Below, one piece after another: positions 46,404 through 57,320 of a stretch of DNA of 64,000 nucleotides; positions within the stretch are counted from its first letter, which is position 1, and every line of letters begins with the position of its first letter. The DNA comes from Leptolyngbyaceae cyanobacterium RM1_1_2. Lineage in GTDB: Bacteria > Cyanobacteriota > Cyanobacteriia > Phormidesmidales > Phormidesmidaceae. The DNA lies in NCBI GenBank assembly GCA_012032345.1, contig JAAUQI010000005.1, positions 60,050 to 124,049 on the forward strand, written 5' to 3'. Both the position numbers and the translations under genes were made by a program. The notes under the pieces are model-generated. The model was not told where the DNA came from and did no database searches. It was given only the letters and a program-made list of their open reading frames with translations.

Positions 46404-48560
46404 GTGAGCGCGTCAATTGTATACGTTAATCCGACTCAGGGCAGCGATCGCGCTGCGGGCAGTTTTAACCAGCCCTTCAAAACCATTGCCTGGGCGCTAA
46501 AGCAGGTTGATCTAGGCGGCGTGGTGAAGCTGGCTGAGGGCCGCTACAGCAGCGAAACCGGCGAACAGTTTCCGCTGCTGATTGCCCGGCAGGTAACGCT
46601 GCTAGGAGACGAAACCAGCCAGGGCGCTCGAATTTTGCTTGAGGGCGGCGGAGCTTACGACAGCGCCACCTTTCGACAGCAAAACATAGCGCTGCAGCTA
46701 GAAGACGAGGCCCAAGTGCGCGGCGTTAGCATCACCAATCCGGCGGAGCGGGGAACGGGGCTGTGGATTGAGTCTACTTCGCCGCTGGTGACGCGCTGCC
46801 ATCTGGTGCGCTGTCGTCGAGACGGTATCTTGGTCACGGGCACCGGGCAGCCGCTGATTCTAGATAATCTCTTTAGTGAAAATGGGGCCAGTGGTCTGTC
46901 GGTCTTACGCAATAGCAAGGGAGAAATTCGCCGCAATATTTTTCGTAATACCAGTTACGGTTTAGCTATCAGCGACGAAGCCGCACCGCTAGTAAGCGAT
47001 AACCGCTTTATGGATAATCGCAGCGCTGTGGTGATATCTCGAACTGCCCGCCCGGTGCTGCGCCTTAACCAGATTGAGAACAGTCAGGAGTACGGTATTG
47101 CCGCCCTCGACCAGGCCCAGCCAGATCTGGGCCAGCCGCAGGACTGGGCGGGGAATACGGTACGCCTCAGCGGCGTGGCGGATTTGCGCTACGAGGGGCG
47201 ATCGCCGCTGGTTTCAGTGGGTAATCAGTTTAGCCTCAGTCGCATTCAAGGCAATGTGCAGCTAGGGGCCAGTCAGATCCCCGATGGGATCGCGGTACCC
47301 CCTGTGCTACTGGGCAACGTAGCGCCCGAAGGTGGCGATAGTGCTGCAGTGCCGGAGCCGGAGACGCCGCTTCCGGTCGGGTCGAGCCGATTTGCTGATC
47401 TACTGGGGCACTGGGCCGGAGCGTTCGTGGATGGGCTAGCGGCGCGATCGCTGATTCAAGGCTTTCCTGACGGTACCTTTCGGCCCAATCAGCAGGTGAC
47501 TCGGGCTGAATTTGCCGCCCTAGTTGCCGCCAGCTTTAGGGCTGAATCAGGGGAAACCCGGCAGCGCTTTAGCGACGTCCCCGCTAACTTTTGGGCAAGG
47601 CAGGCCATCTACCAGGCTCAGGCCCAAGGCTTCATCAGCGGCTTTCCCGACGGCACGTTTCGCCCCACCCAGCCGCTGACGCGAATTCAGGCCATTGTGG
47701 CTCTGGCAAACGGGCTAAAGCTGGGTCAGGCCAACGCTAACCAGTTGATCATCTACCGCGATCGCGCTCAAATTCCGAGCTATGCGGTGGACGCCCTAGC
47801 CGCAGCTACCCAGCAGCGACTGGTGGTCAACTATCCTGATCCGCTGGAGCTAGAGCCTCTAGTGGCTATTACCCGAGCTGAGGTAGCTGCCCTGGTCTAT
47901 CAGGGGCTGGTGATTCGGGCGCAGGTGCCCGCGATTGAGTCGGCCTATATTGTTCGTCCTAATACTGAGCTGCCTTTGTTTAGCGATATTGCCGATCACT
48001 GGGCTGCTGATTTCATTCGGGCTTTGGCTAATCAGGAGCTGATCAACGGTTTTGCAGACGGCAGCTTTCAGCCCAATCGCCCCATGACGCGGGCGCAGTA
48101 TGCGGCCCTTTTGGCCAAATCCTTTACCCTATCGCCTCGGCGTTCTGAGGCCAGCTTTAGCGATGTCTCGCCCGACTACTGGGCCGCGATCGCCATTGGC
48201 CAAGCCTACCGCAGCGGCTTTCTCTCTGGCTTTCCCGATCAGACCTTTGGGCCGGAGCAAAATATTTTACGGGTGCAGCTTTGGTCATCTTTAGTTAGCG
48301 GCCTGAGCCTGCTGGAGCGGGGGGCGGTAAATTTAAGCAGCCTCGATTTTTATCAGGATGGCTCGGCAATTCCAGCCTATGCTCGGCCTGCGGTTGCCAA
48401 AGCCACTGAGTTAGGGTTAGTGGTTAACTACCCTGGGCTTAAACAGCTAAACCCTAACGCTATTGCTACGAGAGCTGAAGTATCAGCCACAGTCTATCAA
48501 ACCCTGGTGGCGCTGCAGCGGCTTACTCCTTTAGAGTCTCCCTATGTCGTAACGCTGTGA
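46404..48560 (+). CDS. SLH-domain protein with DUF1565 beta-helix
   Basis: I prefer GTG 46404 (VSASIVYVNPTQG) as start, since the upstream part beginning at TTG 46290 is poorly conserved in style. The N-terminal half (to about residue 300) is a DUF1565/parallel beta-helix domain: YVNPTQGSDRAAGSFNQPFKTI, then right-handed repeats such as LDNLFSENGASGL. The C-terminal half carries SLH repeats with FPDGTFRP (two early, two later) and DxxxxWA-type ends, which usually tie proteins to the cell wall. No signal peptide is visible at this start. Its last base overlaps the GTG start of the next gene, so the pair is translated together. Confidence 0.82.
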   Translation: MSASIVYVNPTQGSDRAAGSFNQPFKTIAWALKQVDLGGVVKLAEGRYSSETGEQFPLLIARQVTLLGDETSQGARILLEGGGAYDSATFRQQNIALQLEDEAQVRGVSITNPAERGTGLWIESTSPLVTRCHLVRCRRDGILVTGTGQPLILDNLFSENGASGLSVLRNSKGEIRRNIFRNTSYGLAISDEAAPLVSDNRFMDNRSAVVISRTARPVLRLNQIENSQEYGIAALDQAQPDLGQPQDWAGNTVRLSGVADLRYEGRSPLVSVGNQFSLSRIQGNVQLGASQIPDGIAVPPVLLGNVAPEGGDSAAVPEPETPLPVGSSRFADLLGHWAGAFVDGLAARSLIQGFPDGTFRPNQQVTRAEFAALVAASFRAESGETRQRFSDVPANFWARQAIYQAQAQGFISGFPDGTFRPTQPLTRIQAIVALANGLKLGQANANQLIIYRDRAQIPSYAVDALAAATQQRLVVNYPDPLELEPLVAITRAEVAALVYQGLVIRAQVPAIESAYIVRPNTELPLFSDIADHWAADFIRALANQELINGFADGSFQPNRPMTRAQYAALLAKSFTLSPRRSEASFSDVSPDYWAAIAIGQAYRSGFLSGFPDQTFGPEQNILRVQLWSSLVSGLSLLERGAVNLSSLDFYQDGSAIPAYARPAVAKATELGLVVNYPGLKQLNPNAIATRAEVSATVYQTLVALQRLTPLESPYVVTL

Positions 48561-50980
48561 TCAATTTCAGTTCTGTGCGCTGGCAGTATCATCGAGTGGC
48601 CGTTGTTTTAGCGATCGCCCTCCTAAATTTGGGGCACCTGAGCCATACCCAGGCCCAAACCTGTCCCTACGCCCAAATTCGAGTAGAAGCGGCAGTCACA
48701 ATCGACCATAACGCCGTCTGTGCAGCGGCGCAGCCCTGGTTCCAGGCTGGATTTCAGGTACTGGTTTATCTCAGCGACAGGCGACCTGCTAGCGCCCAAT
48801 CTTGGTCTGCTTTACTCAGGCTAGTTGAGGCAGAAACCCAGCTGCGAACGGCAACCCAAAACAGCCTCAATCCAGACGCGATCGCCTTTGCCATCACCTT
48901 AGCAGCTGACCTGCCCTACAGCGCCACCATTACCTACGGCGCGCAGCTCGCCAATACGCCTGTCGATAGCCCCCGGCTTGAAGCAGCCAGACAGGCTATG
49001 CGGCAGCAGCTACCGGCAAATCCAACCGCCGCCTTAACCACCGGACTGAGTCAAACCTACAAGCTAATGACAGATGTACCGCCCTCAGCAGTAGCAAATC
49101 TGCCCCAGCAGACCATGCCGCAAACGGCGATGGCGGCTGAAGCTGGCCTGCTTACGCTTTTGCTCGGCGGCGTTTTAATTGTTGGCGGCACGGTGGCCGG
49201 AGCACTCGTGATCTGGCGACGACGGCAGCAGCAGCAGCAGCAGGCCAGACTAGCCGTCTTGCAGTCTCGCAGCGCTAATTTGCTGATGGGCTGTGAGCAA
49301 CTGCTAACGGGAAACTCGCCGGAGGTGACGCTGATATACCAGCATTTTGTCGAGGCTGGCGGACTCAAATATGCGCCGCTAACCCAGCAGGTAATTATCT
49401 GGCTAAAAGCCGCTAGAGTGCAGCTCGATCAGGCATTTCAGCTACATCATCAGCTCGTCAACACCGCCCCCTCAGCTAATGCTCTGCGGCGATCGCTGCG
49501 CAGTTGGGAAATGCTTTATTTAACCTTAATTGGCAGCGGCGATCGCACCCTGAGCCTGTCTAACGAAGAGTTGCAGACGCTGTTGCAGACGCAGTCGGGG
49601 TTAACTACCCAGAGCGTTTTGCAGTCTCCTCACCTGTCACTCAAGCTGGATTTCCAACAAATCAGTCCGGCTCAAAGTGACACTGAAGGGGTCGTTAGCT
49701 ATCTAGCCCAGCTCAGACAAACTATTGAGCGCCTGCACCAGGCTCCCCTTGAGGCTCCACAGCAGCTCGCCGCCCTCCAGCAGCAGCGTCAGGTTTTAGC
49801 GGCTAGACTTTCACCGACTTTGAGGCTTAAGGTCACAGAGGCGCTGCAAAATTTTGACCAGCGGCTACAGCAGGCAGCAAACTATCTGGGTCAGGATCTG
49901 GCTCTTTCAGCCCTGGAAGTCTGCCAGCAAGCGGCGCAAGCTAGCCAAACGCTAACGCTGATCTGGCAGGCCCTGAGCCAGCACGACCAGCAGCAGGCTG
50001 AAATTCGCGCTGGCATAGCCCAGGGATATCGGCCCCCGCAGCTGCCGGGTCAGCAGCAGCGCGTCCACCAGCTTATAGAGAAAATCCGCTTTAATCTGCC
50101 CCAGGAAAACTACCCAGAGATCATGCCTGTTTTGCCTCAGCTACAGCAGGCCGACCAAAAGGCGCTAGAAACCACCCGAACCTGGCAGCAGCGATATCAG
50201 GCCAGCGCCCAAACGCTAACGCAGCTACAGCAGGCGCTGATCAAGGCTGAAACGCAGCTAGAGACTCAGGCCAAACCTGACTGGCGATCGCTGCAGCAAT
50301 ATCCTGACAGCAACTGGCAGGATATCTCAGAAACCATGACCCAGGCCGACGAAAAGCTGTGGCAGCTCAAAAGCAATCAGCTCCCTCAGCTAGAGCACTC
50401 TGCTAGCCTAGCCCAGCAAAACCTGACCCAGGCTGAGCAGCTTGCGGCTGAGATCACAGCGTCACTCAAAGAAATTGAGCAGCAAAGTCAGCAGGTCAGC
50501 GATCGCCTGAGCTGTATTCAGGCAGCAGAGGCTGAGCTAGGAGCGTCACTGACCTACAGCATGAGCTGTATTCAGCAGGTCAAGCAGACTTGCACCCGGT
50601 CGCTGCTAGGTTTAATTCCTTTAGCCAGGCCCGATGTTCGTTTAGATCAGGCCCTGTCGCTGATTGACTCTGCTCGGCAGCTAGGGCAGCAGCGGCAGTT
50701 TATCTTGGCTCTCGATCGCCAAGATGACGCCCATCGGCTAATGCTGTGGGTCTATGTAGAATACCTGCGATCGCGCTCAGACGAAGTATCTCGGCTGGTA
50801 CAGCAGACCGGGGTGGGGCAGGAAGACTCTGGGACAGCGCAGCAGTTTATTGTCAGCGATGGAACTATTCGGTCGGCCTCACGTCAGACATTGCTGAAAC
50901 TCTACTCAGATGCGAATCAGGCCCGTCAGCTTATTATCAGTGCTGAGAAAGCTGCCCGCCGTACCCGCCGCCGCGACTGA
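48557..50980 (+). CDS. Exported/anchored large coiled-coil protein with a TPM-like N-terminal domain
   Basis: The start GTG at 48557 overlaps the stop of the SLH gene (GTGA), a sign of translational coupling. The 807 residues begin with a signal peptide (about 1-33, VVLAIALLNLG...AQAQ), then a domain of about 140 residues with VLVYLSDRRPASAQSW that resembles TPM domains in layout. A single membrane span follows at about 197-218 (LLTLLLGGVLIVGGTVAGALVIW), and a cytosolic part of about 580 residues is almost all helix with many Gln/Ala/Leu heptads. No enzyme motif is seen. A structural or scaffold role at the envelope is inference. Confidence 0.72.
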   Translation: MINFSSVRWQYHRVAVVLAIALLNLGHLSHTQAQTCPYAQIRVEAAVTIDHNAVCAAAQPWFQAGFQVLVYLSDRRPASAQSWSALLRLVEAETQLRTATQNSLNPDAIAFAITLAADLPYSATITYGAQLANTPVDSPRLEAARQAMRQQLPANPTAALTTGLSQTYKLMTDVPPSAVANLPQQTMPQTAMAAEAGLLTLLLGGVLIVGGTVAGALVIWRRRQQQQQQARLAVLQSRSANLLMGCEQLLTGNSPEVTLIYQHFVEAGGLKYAPLTQQVIIWLKAARVQLDQAFQLHHQLVNTAPSANALRRSLRSWEMLYLTLIGSGDRTLSLSNEELQTLLQTQSGLTTQSVLQSPHLSLKLDFQQISPAQSDTEGVVSYLAQLRQTIERLHQAPLEAPQQLAALQQQRQVLAARLSPTLRLKVTEALQNFDQRLQQAANYLGQDLALSALEVCQQAAQASQTLTLIWQALSQHDQQQAEIRAGIAQGYRPPQLPGQQQRVHQLIEKIRFNLPQENYPEIMPVLPQLQQADQKALETTRTWQQRYQASAQTLTQLQQALIKAETQLETQAKPDWRSLQQYPDSNWQDISETMTQADEKLWQLKSNQLPQLEHSASLAQQNLTQAEQLAAEITASLKEIEQQSQQVSDRLSCIQAAEAELGASLTYSMSCIQQVKQTCTRSLLGLIPLARPDVRLDQALSLIDSARQLGQQRQFILALDRQDDAHRLMLWVYVEYLRSRSDEVSRLVQQTGVGQEDSGTAQQFIVSDGTIRSASRQTLLKLYSDANQARQLIISAEKAARRTRRRD

Positions 50981-51301
50981 TTGTTTAATCGAGTCAGTAA
51001 TTTTAAAAAACCAATCGCTCAAAAGTCTGATGCTAGCCATATCTTCCACCCTGAGACAGATTTTTAGGAGACTACTAGCTAGAGTATGCTTTGGGTGTAG
51101 AGTCATGGCTCCTTTTGAGAAGCCATAACAAAGAGCATTTTTATAAGGGTAAACACTGATTGCTGCTTCACGGCTAGATCAAACTAGACCAGGCACACGT
51201 AGTAGCTGCTTGGACAACAAAACTATGAGCAAGCAGCTGTAGCGGCTGCTAGCTTTAGGAAAGGTTTAACCAGCGATTTAGGAATCTGCTGCTTGAATAG
51301 T
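50981..51301. other. Intergenic region, nothing recognised
   Basis: The 321 bases between the coiled-coil gene and the sensor kinase show no gene or clear terminator. GC content drops around 51000-51060. The kinase promoter should be here. Confidence 0.4.
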
Positions 51302-54300
51302 ATGTCAAAGCCCGATCAAACTGTTCTTATCGTTAGCGTCCTGGGCAAGCACGGCAGCGATTACGAACATTACTTACGACAAGATCCTGCCGTTTCCTAC
51401 AAAGTTTTGACGGAGCAGGACAGTTCTGAAGTACTGGCTCGATGTCGATCGCAGCAGGTAGATGGCCTGATTTTGGAACTCGATAGCGATCGCCGTCTCA
51501 GCCTCATCGAGCAGCTAAAGCAGCAGCTAGAGCACTGTCCGCCTATTGTTGTCGTCGGCAGTGATGTCGCCGCCACAGCCGTGAGCGCCCTCAAAAAGGG
51601 GGCCGTTGACTATCTAGTGAGAGCGCAGATCACGGCTGATAGCCTGCGGTTGGCTGTGCGAGAGGCGATCGCCCACGCCCAGGTACAAAATATCCAGCTC
51701 CAAAACGCCCAGATGCCCCTATCCGGGCAAACTATTCCTGAATGTGTTCAAATTGAAGCTTTACTCCAGGAAAGTCAGGCCCAGCTACAGCAGCAGCTAG
51801 CAGAAATTGAAGCCATTTATCAGTTGGCCCCAGTGGGCTTAGCCGTTTTAGATTGTAACCTGCGGTTTGTTCGCGTTAACCAGCGGCTGGCCGAAATCAA
51901 CGGCCTCACGGTCGAGGCCCATATCGGTCACACTGTGCGAGAGCTGCTGCCTGAAGTGGCTGAGAGTGCCGAGGCCATCTTACAGTCTGTGCTCAACACT
52001 GGAGAACCCCTCTTAGAAGTAGAAATCAAAGGAGAAACCCCAGCCCGACCCGGCGTGCAGCGGATCTGGCTAGAAAACTTTCTGCCCTTAAAGCGGGGCG
52101 ATCAGATTGTCGGCATCAACATTGTTTGCGAAGAAGTCACTGAGCGAATTCAAATAGAAGCTGCCCTGTACCGCAGCGAAGAGCGATTTCGCCACATGGC
52201 CGATCACGCTCCCATGATGATTTGGGTAACCGATGCCACGGGGTACTGCACCTATCTCAGCCAAAGCTGGTACAGTTTCACCGGACAAAACGAGGCAACA
52301 GGGCTGGGATTTGGCTGGCTAGAGGCGGTGCATCCAGACGATCGTCAAGTAGCCCAAGATATCTTTGTAGAAGCAACGCAGCGTCAGGAAAGCTTTCGGC
52401 TAGAATACCGCCTGCGTCGTCAAGACGGAGAATATTGCTGGAGTATTGATGCGGCCAGCCCCTGGTTTAGCGAGGCGGGTAAATTTGAAGGATTCATTGG
52501 CTCAGTCATCGACATTAGCGATCGCAAACAAATTGAGCAGGCTCTGATCAAGAGTGAAAGTCATTTCCGGGGGCTGGCCGAGAATATTTCTCAGCTGGCC
52601 TGGATGACTGACTCGACGGGCTGGATTTTTTGGTACAATCAGCGCTGGTTTGACTACACAGGCACAACCCTAGAAGAGATGCAGGGCTGGGGCTGGCAGC
52701 AGGTGCATCACCCGGAACATGTCGAGCGCGTTGTCAAGAAAGCTAGCCGCTGCTTTGAGCAGGGTGAAGCTTGGGAAGATACCTTTCCCCTGCGAGGCCA
52801 AGACGGGCAGTACCGCTGGTTTCTCAGTCGGGTGACACCTGTTCATGACCAACAGGGCCAAGTGCTGTGCTGGTTTGGCACCAACACCGACATTACCAAC
52901 CTGCGACAGGCTGAGATTGAGCTGCAGCAAACGACTGAGCGGCTGGACATCGCGCTCAAAAGCGCGCCGATCACCCTTTTCAACCAGGATTTGGCGCTGC
53001 GCTATACCTGGGTTCACAATCCTACCCATCGCTATTCAGCCGCAGAAATGATCGGTCGGCAAGATGCCGAACTGGTCTCTCCAGAAAGCGCGGCTCAGCT
53101 AACCCAGCTCAAGCGTCAGGTCATCGCTACGGGGATAGGTCTGCGAGCAGAAGTCACCGTCGCCAGGGATCAGCAGGTTTTCCATTACGATCTGACTGTT
53201 GATCCACTCCGAGACGAGAACAATACGATTATCGGCATTACCTGTGCCGCCGTGGATATTAGTCAAAGGGAACAGCTTGCCGCCGAACGCAAACAAGCCC
53301 GGACTAGTTTACAGCGGAGTGAAGATCGGCTGCGGATGGCAATTGCAGCCGCTCGCTTAGGCACCTGGGACTGGAACCTGGTTACCAATGAGCTACTTTG
53401 GGATGCTGGCTGTAAGGCGATGTTTGGGCTACCCGCCGAGGCAGAAACCAGCCTTGAGGTGTTCTCTGAGGCGCTGCACCCTGAAGACCGCGATCGCATG
53501 GAGCAGATCATTGAATGGGCGCTGAATCCGGCTAGCAGCGGTGACTATGACGCCGAGTACCGCACTATCGGCATTCAAGACCAGATTGAGCGCTGGATTG
53601 CTGCTAAAGGACAGGTTTATGTAGATGCTGATGGCAACCCGCAGCGCTTTATCGGTACGGTGCTCGACATCACTGAGCAGAAACAGGCCGAAGCCGAGCG
53701 CGAACAAATTTTACAGCGCGAACAGGCCGCTAGAGAAGAAGCCGAACGGGCCAACCGGATTAAAGATGAGTTTTTAGCCGTGCTTTCTCATGAGCTGCGA
53801 TCGCGCTCAACCCCATCTTGGGCTGGACGAAGCTGATGCAAACTCGCAAACTAGATACGGCCAAAACAGCTCAGGCCCTAGAAACAATCGAGCGCAACAC
53901 CAAGCTCCAGACTCAGCTCATTGACGATCTGCTCGATATTGCCAAAATTTTGCGCGGCAAGCTCAGCCTCAAGGTCACCGCAGTCAACCTGATTCCCATT
54001 GTTGCAGCCGCGATCGAGACGCTCAGAACAGCGGCTACGGCTAAATCAATTACTGTCAATGCCGTTTTGCCCAACATTAGTCAAGTTGCTGGCGATGCAG
54101 GCCGACTACAGCAGATTATCTGGAACCTGCTGTCAAACGCCATTAAGTTTACGCCTGAGTGCGGACAGGTAGAGATCTGCCTCGAACAGATCAACCATCA
54201 GGCTCAAATTACAGTAAAGGACACAGGCAAGGGGATCAATGCCGACTTTTTACCCTACATCTTTGAATCCTTTCGCCAAGAAGATTTCTCCACCACCCGC

Positions 54301-54882
54301 AAGTATGGCGGGCTAGGGCTGGGACTTGCCATTGTGCGTCAGCTAGTCGAAGCTCACGGCGGCACGATTTCAGCCAGCAGCCCTGGGGACGGTTTGGGGG
54401 CAACTTTTACGGTCAGGCTCCCCCTCACCACGGCTGAGATCCAGCCGCAGCTAACCGGGCCGCCCCCGCTGCAAAATCCAGACCTCACCGGACTTCGTAT
54501 TTTAACCGTGGATGACGAACCGGATACTCGTGAGCTATTGGCCACACTGCTAGCCCAATACAGGGCCGAGGTCACCCCTGTAACATCAGCCGATGAAGTT
54601 TTAGCGGCTCTGCGCTCGGCCCAGTTTGACGTGCTGGTGAGCGATATTGGTATGCCCGGTACCGATGGCTATGCTTTAATTCAGCAGATTCGCGCCTTAC
54701 CCGCTCAATCGGGCGGACAGATTCCAGCGATCGCCCTGACAGCCTATGCCCGTGAAGTAGACTCGCAGCAGGCGATCGCCAGCGGCTACCAGCAGCATCT
54801 CTCAAAACCGATCGAACCGCTGGTCTTAGTCCGAGCGATCATAGCGCTGGTTCAGCCCCACTCCTCAGCTCCGACCAGCTAA
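51302..54882 (+). pseudogene. Multi-PAS hybrid histidine kinase, single frameshift
   Basis: Reading through the break gives about 1193 residues: an N-terminal receiver-like domain (about 10-130), five PAS domains (about 175-800), HisKA, ATPase and a C-terminal receiver. The first receiver has Glu in the place of the phospho-accepting Asp (GLILELDSD). The HisKA box begins FLAVLSHELRS and then breaks at 53803-53808; adding one C restores SPLNPILGWTKLM, the normal sequence. The ATPase motifs (NLLSNAIKF, DTGKGI, GGLGLGLAIV) and the last receiver (VLVSDIGMPGTDG) follow in the second frame. I use ATG 51302 as the start. Confidence 0.88.
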
Positions 54883-54905
54883 CTCAGTCCTCAGCGAGAA
54901 AAATC

Positions 54906-57299
54906 ATGGGCAAGCCAGACTATATTTTGTGGTTCGACACCGTCAATAATCAGGATGTAGAGCGAGTCGGGGGCAAAAATGCCTCCCTAGGAGAACTGAT
55001 TGGCGGGCTGAAGTCTCAGGGCATTCGCGTTCCTGACGGCTTTGCCCTTACCGCCGAGGCTTACCGTACCTTTATCGCTGCCAATGATCTAGCTCCCCAA
55101 ATTTGTACCCAGCTTGATATCTTTGCCCAAGAACAGCAAACCCTAGCCAAAACAGGTAAAAATATCCGCCGCCTGTTCCAAAGCGCCGCCTTTCCCCAAG
55201 ACATAGAGGCGGACATTCGGCGGGCCTACCAGGAACTCAGCCGCCGCTATCAAGTAGACGAAGCCGATACTGCCGTGCGCAGCAGCGCCACCGCCGAAGA
55301 CCTGCCTGACGCTAGCTTTGCCGGACAGCAGGAAACTTTTCTCAACGTCAGCGGCGCAGCCGAGATTTTAGAGTCGTGCCGTCGCTGCTACGCCTCTTTG
55401 TTCACTAACCGAGCCATCAGCTACCGGATCGAAAAAGGCTTTGAGCATATGAATGTGGCCCTGTCAGTCGGGGTGCAAAAAATGGTGCGATCGGACAAAG
55501 CCTGCGCCGGGGTAATGTTCTCAATTGATACCGAAACTGGGTTTCCCGATGCAGTGCTGCTGACAGGTGCTTGGGGCCTAGGGGAAACCGTCGTGCAGGG
55601 ATCTGTTACCCCCGACCAGTTCACCATCTTTAAGCCACTGCTGCAGCAAGGCTTTCGCCCCATCATTGAAAAAACGCTAGGGGGCAAAACCAAAAAGATG
55701 GTCTACACCGACGACGGCAGTAAAGACACGGTGCAAACGGTGGATACTACCGGGAAAGAGCGCAAAACGTTTGTCTTAAATGACGATGAAATTTTGCAAC
55801 TGGCCCGCTGGGCCACCCTGATTGAAGCCCACTATGGCGGCCCGATGGATATGGAATGGGCCAAAGATGGTAATACTGGAGAGCTGTTTATTGTGCAGGC
55901 GCGGCCTGAAACCGTGCAGTCTCAGCGCGCCGTCGGCAAGCTCAAAACCTATAAGCTCAAATCACATCCTCAGCCGATTTTGACCGGGCTGAGTATTGGC
56001 GACGCGATCGCCTCGGGCAAAGTCTGTCGCGTCCTTAGCCCCAAAGACATCGATCAGGTAAAAGACGGCAGTATTCTCGTTACCGAAATGACCGATCCCG
56101 ACTGGGTGCCCGTGATGAAGCGCGTCGCTGGCATTGTCACTGATTACGGCGGTCGTACCTGCCATGCGGCTATTGTCAGCCGCGAACTGGGCATTCCCGC
56201 CATTGTTGGCACCGGAGACGGCAGCCGCACGCTAAAAACCGAGCAGGCTGTTACGCTCTCCTGCGCCGAAGGCGACCAGGGCAAAATCTATGCGGGCCAG
56301 CTCGAATACGAAGCTGTAGATGTCAATCTCGATGACATCCCTGACACCCGAACTCAAATCATGATGAATATCGCCAGTCCGGCGGCGGCTTTTAACTGGT
56401 GGCAGCTACCAGCCAGAGGGATTGGTCTGGCCCGGATGGAATTTATCATCAACAGTTTAATCAAGATTCACCCGATGGCGTTAGTCAATTACGACAGGCT
56501 GCAAGACCGTGACGCTTGGAAAACTATTCGGGACATGACCAAAGGCTATGCTGATAAGCGAGAATACTTCGTGGATAATCTCTCTCGCGGCATTGGCAAG
56601 ATTGCCGCCTCCCAGTATCCTCATCCGGTGATTGTACGCCTCAGCGATTTCAAAACCAACGAATATGCCGATCTGATCGGCGGACGCGAGTTTGAACATG
56701 AAGAGTCTAACCCGATGCTGGGCTTTCGCGGTGCGGCCCGATACTACAGCGATCGCTACCGCGAAGGCTTTGCCCTAGAATGTCAGGCAATCAAGCGCGT
56801 CCGCGAGGTGATGGGCTTCGACAACGTAATTATCATGGTGCCCTTTTGCCGCAAAGTCTCCGAAGCCGACCGGGTGCTGCAGGTACTGGTGGAAAACGGC
56901 CTCAAGCAGGGCGTCCACAATCTGCAAATCTACGTGATGTGCGAGATTCCCTCAAATGTCCTGCTAGCCGACCAGTTTGCCCAGCGCTTTGACGGCTTCT
57001 CGATTGGCTCTAATGACCTGACTCAGCTCATTCTCGGCGTCGATCGAGACTCTGGGGAACTAGCAGACCTGTTTGACGAAACCGACGAGGCGGTGAAGCT
57101 GGCCATTACCCAGGTGATTCAGGCGGGCCACAGACACGGGCGCAAGGTGGGCATCTGCGGTCAAGGCCCCAGCGACAAACCCGAATTTGCGGCTTTTTTG
57201 GTAGACGCTGGCATTGACTCAATCTCGCTCAACCCTGACAGCGTTGTGCAGGTAAAGCGGCTCGTAGCGGAGCGAGAAGAGAGCACTGATAGGTCTTAA
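54906..57299 (+). CDS. ppsA: Phosphoenolpyruvate synthase
   Basis: The 797-residue protein has the full PpsA layout: an ATP-grasp domain (about 1-340) with VGGKNASLGEL and AVRSSATAEDLPDASFAGQQE, the phosphohistidine domain with GGRTCHAAIVSRELGIPAIVG (His near 420), and the PEP/pyruvate TIM barrel (about 480-790) with MVPFCRK, IGSNDLTQLILGVDRD and GICGQGPSD. It makes PEP from pyruvate and ATP, giving AMP and phosphate, for gluconeogenesis. It is 23 bases downstream of the sensor kinase on the same strand. A further, probably kinase-linked regulation is not visible. Confidence 0.95.
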   Translation: MGKPDYILWFDTVNNQDVERVGGKNASLGELIGGLKSQGIRVPDGFALTAEAYRTFIAANDLAPQICTQLDIFAQEQQTLAKTGKNIRRLFQSAAFPQDIEADIRRAYQELSRRYQVDEADTAVRSSATAEDLPDASFAGQQETFLNVSGAAEILESCRRCYASLFTNRAISYRIEKGFEHMNVALSVGVQKMVRSDKACAGVMFSIDTETGFPDAVLLTGAWGLGETVVQGSVTPDQFTIFKPLLQQGFRPIIEKTLGGKTKKMVYTDDGSKDTVQTVDTTGKERKTFVLNDDEILQLARWATLIEAHYGGPMDMEWAKDGNTGELFIVQARPETVQSQRAVGKLKTYKLKSHPQPILTGLSIGDAIASGKVCRVLSPKDIDQVKDGSILVTEMTDPDWVPVMKRVAGIVTDYGGRTCHAAIVSRELGIPAIVGTGDGSRTLKTEQAVTLSCAEGDQGKIYAGQLEYEAVDVNLDDIPDTRTQIMMNIASPAAAFNWWQLPARGIGLARMEFIINSLIKIHPMALVNYDRLQDRDAWKTIRDMTKGYADKREYFVDNLSRGIGKIAASQYPHPVIVRLSDFKTNEYADLIGGREFEHEESNPMLGFRGAARYYSDRYREGFALECQAIKRVREVMGFDNVIIMVPFCRKVSEADRVLQVLVENGLKQGVHNLQIYVMCEIPSNVLLADQFAQRFDGFSIGSNDLTQLILGVDRDSGELADLFDETDEAVKLAITQVIQAGHRHGRKVGICGQGPSDKPEFAAFLVDAGIDSISLNPDSVVQVKRLVAEREESTDRS

Positions 57300-57320
57300 G
57301 TTTCGAGCGTTTTAGGGGTT

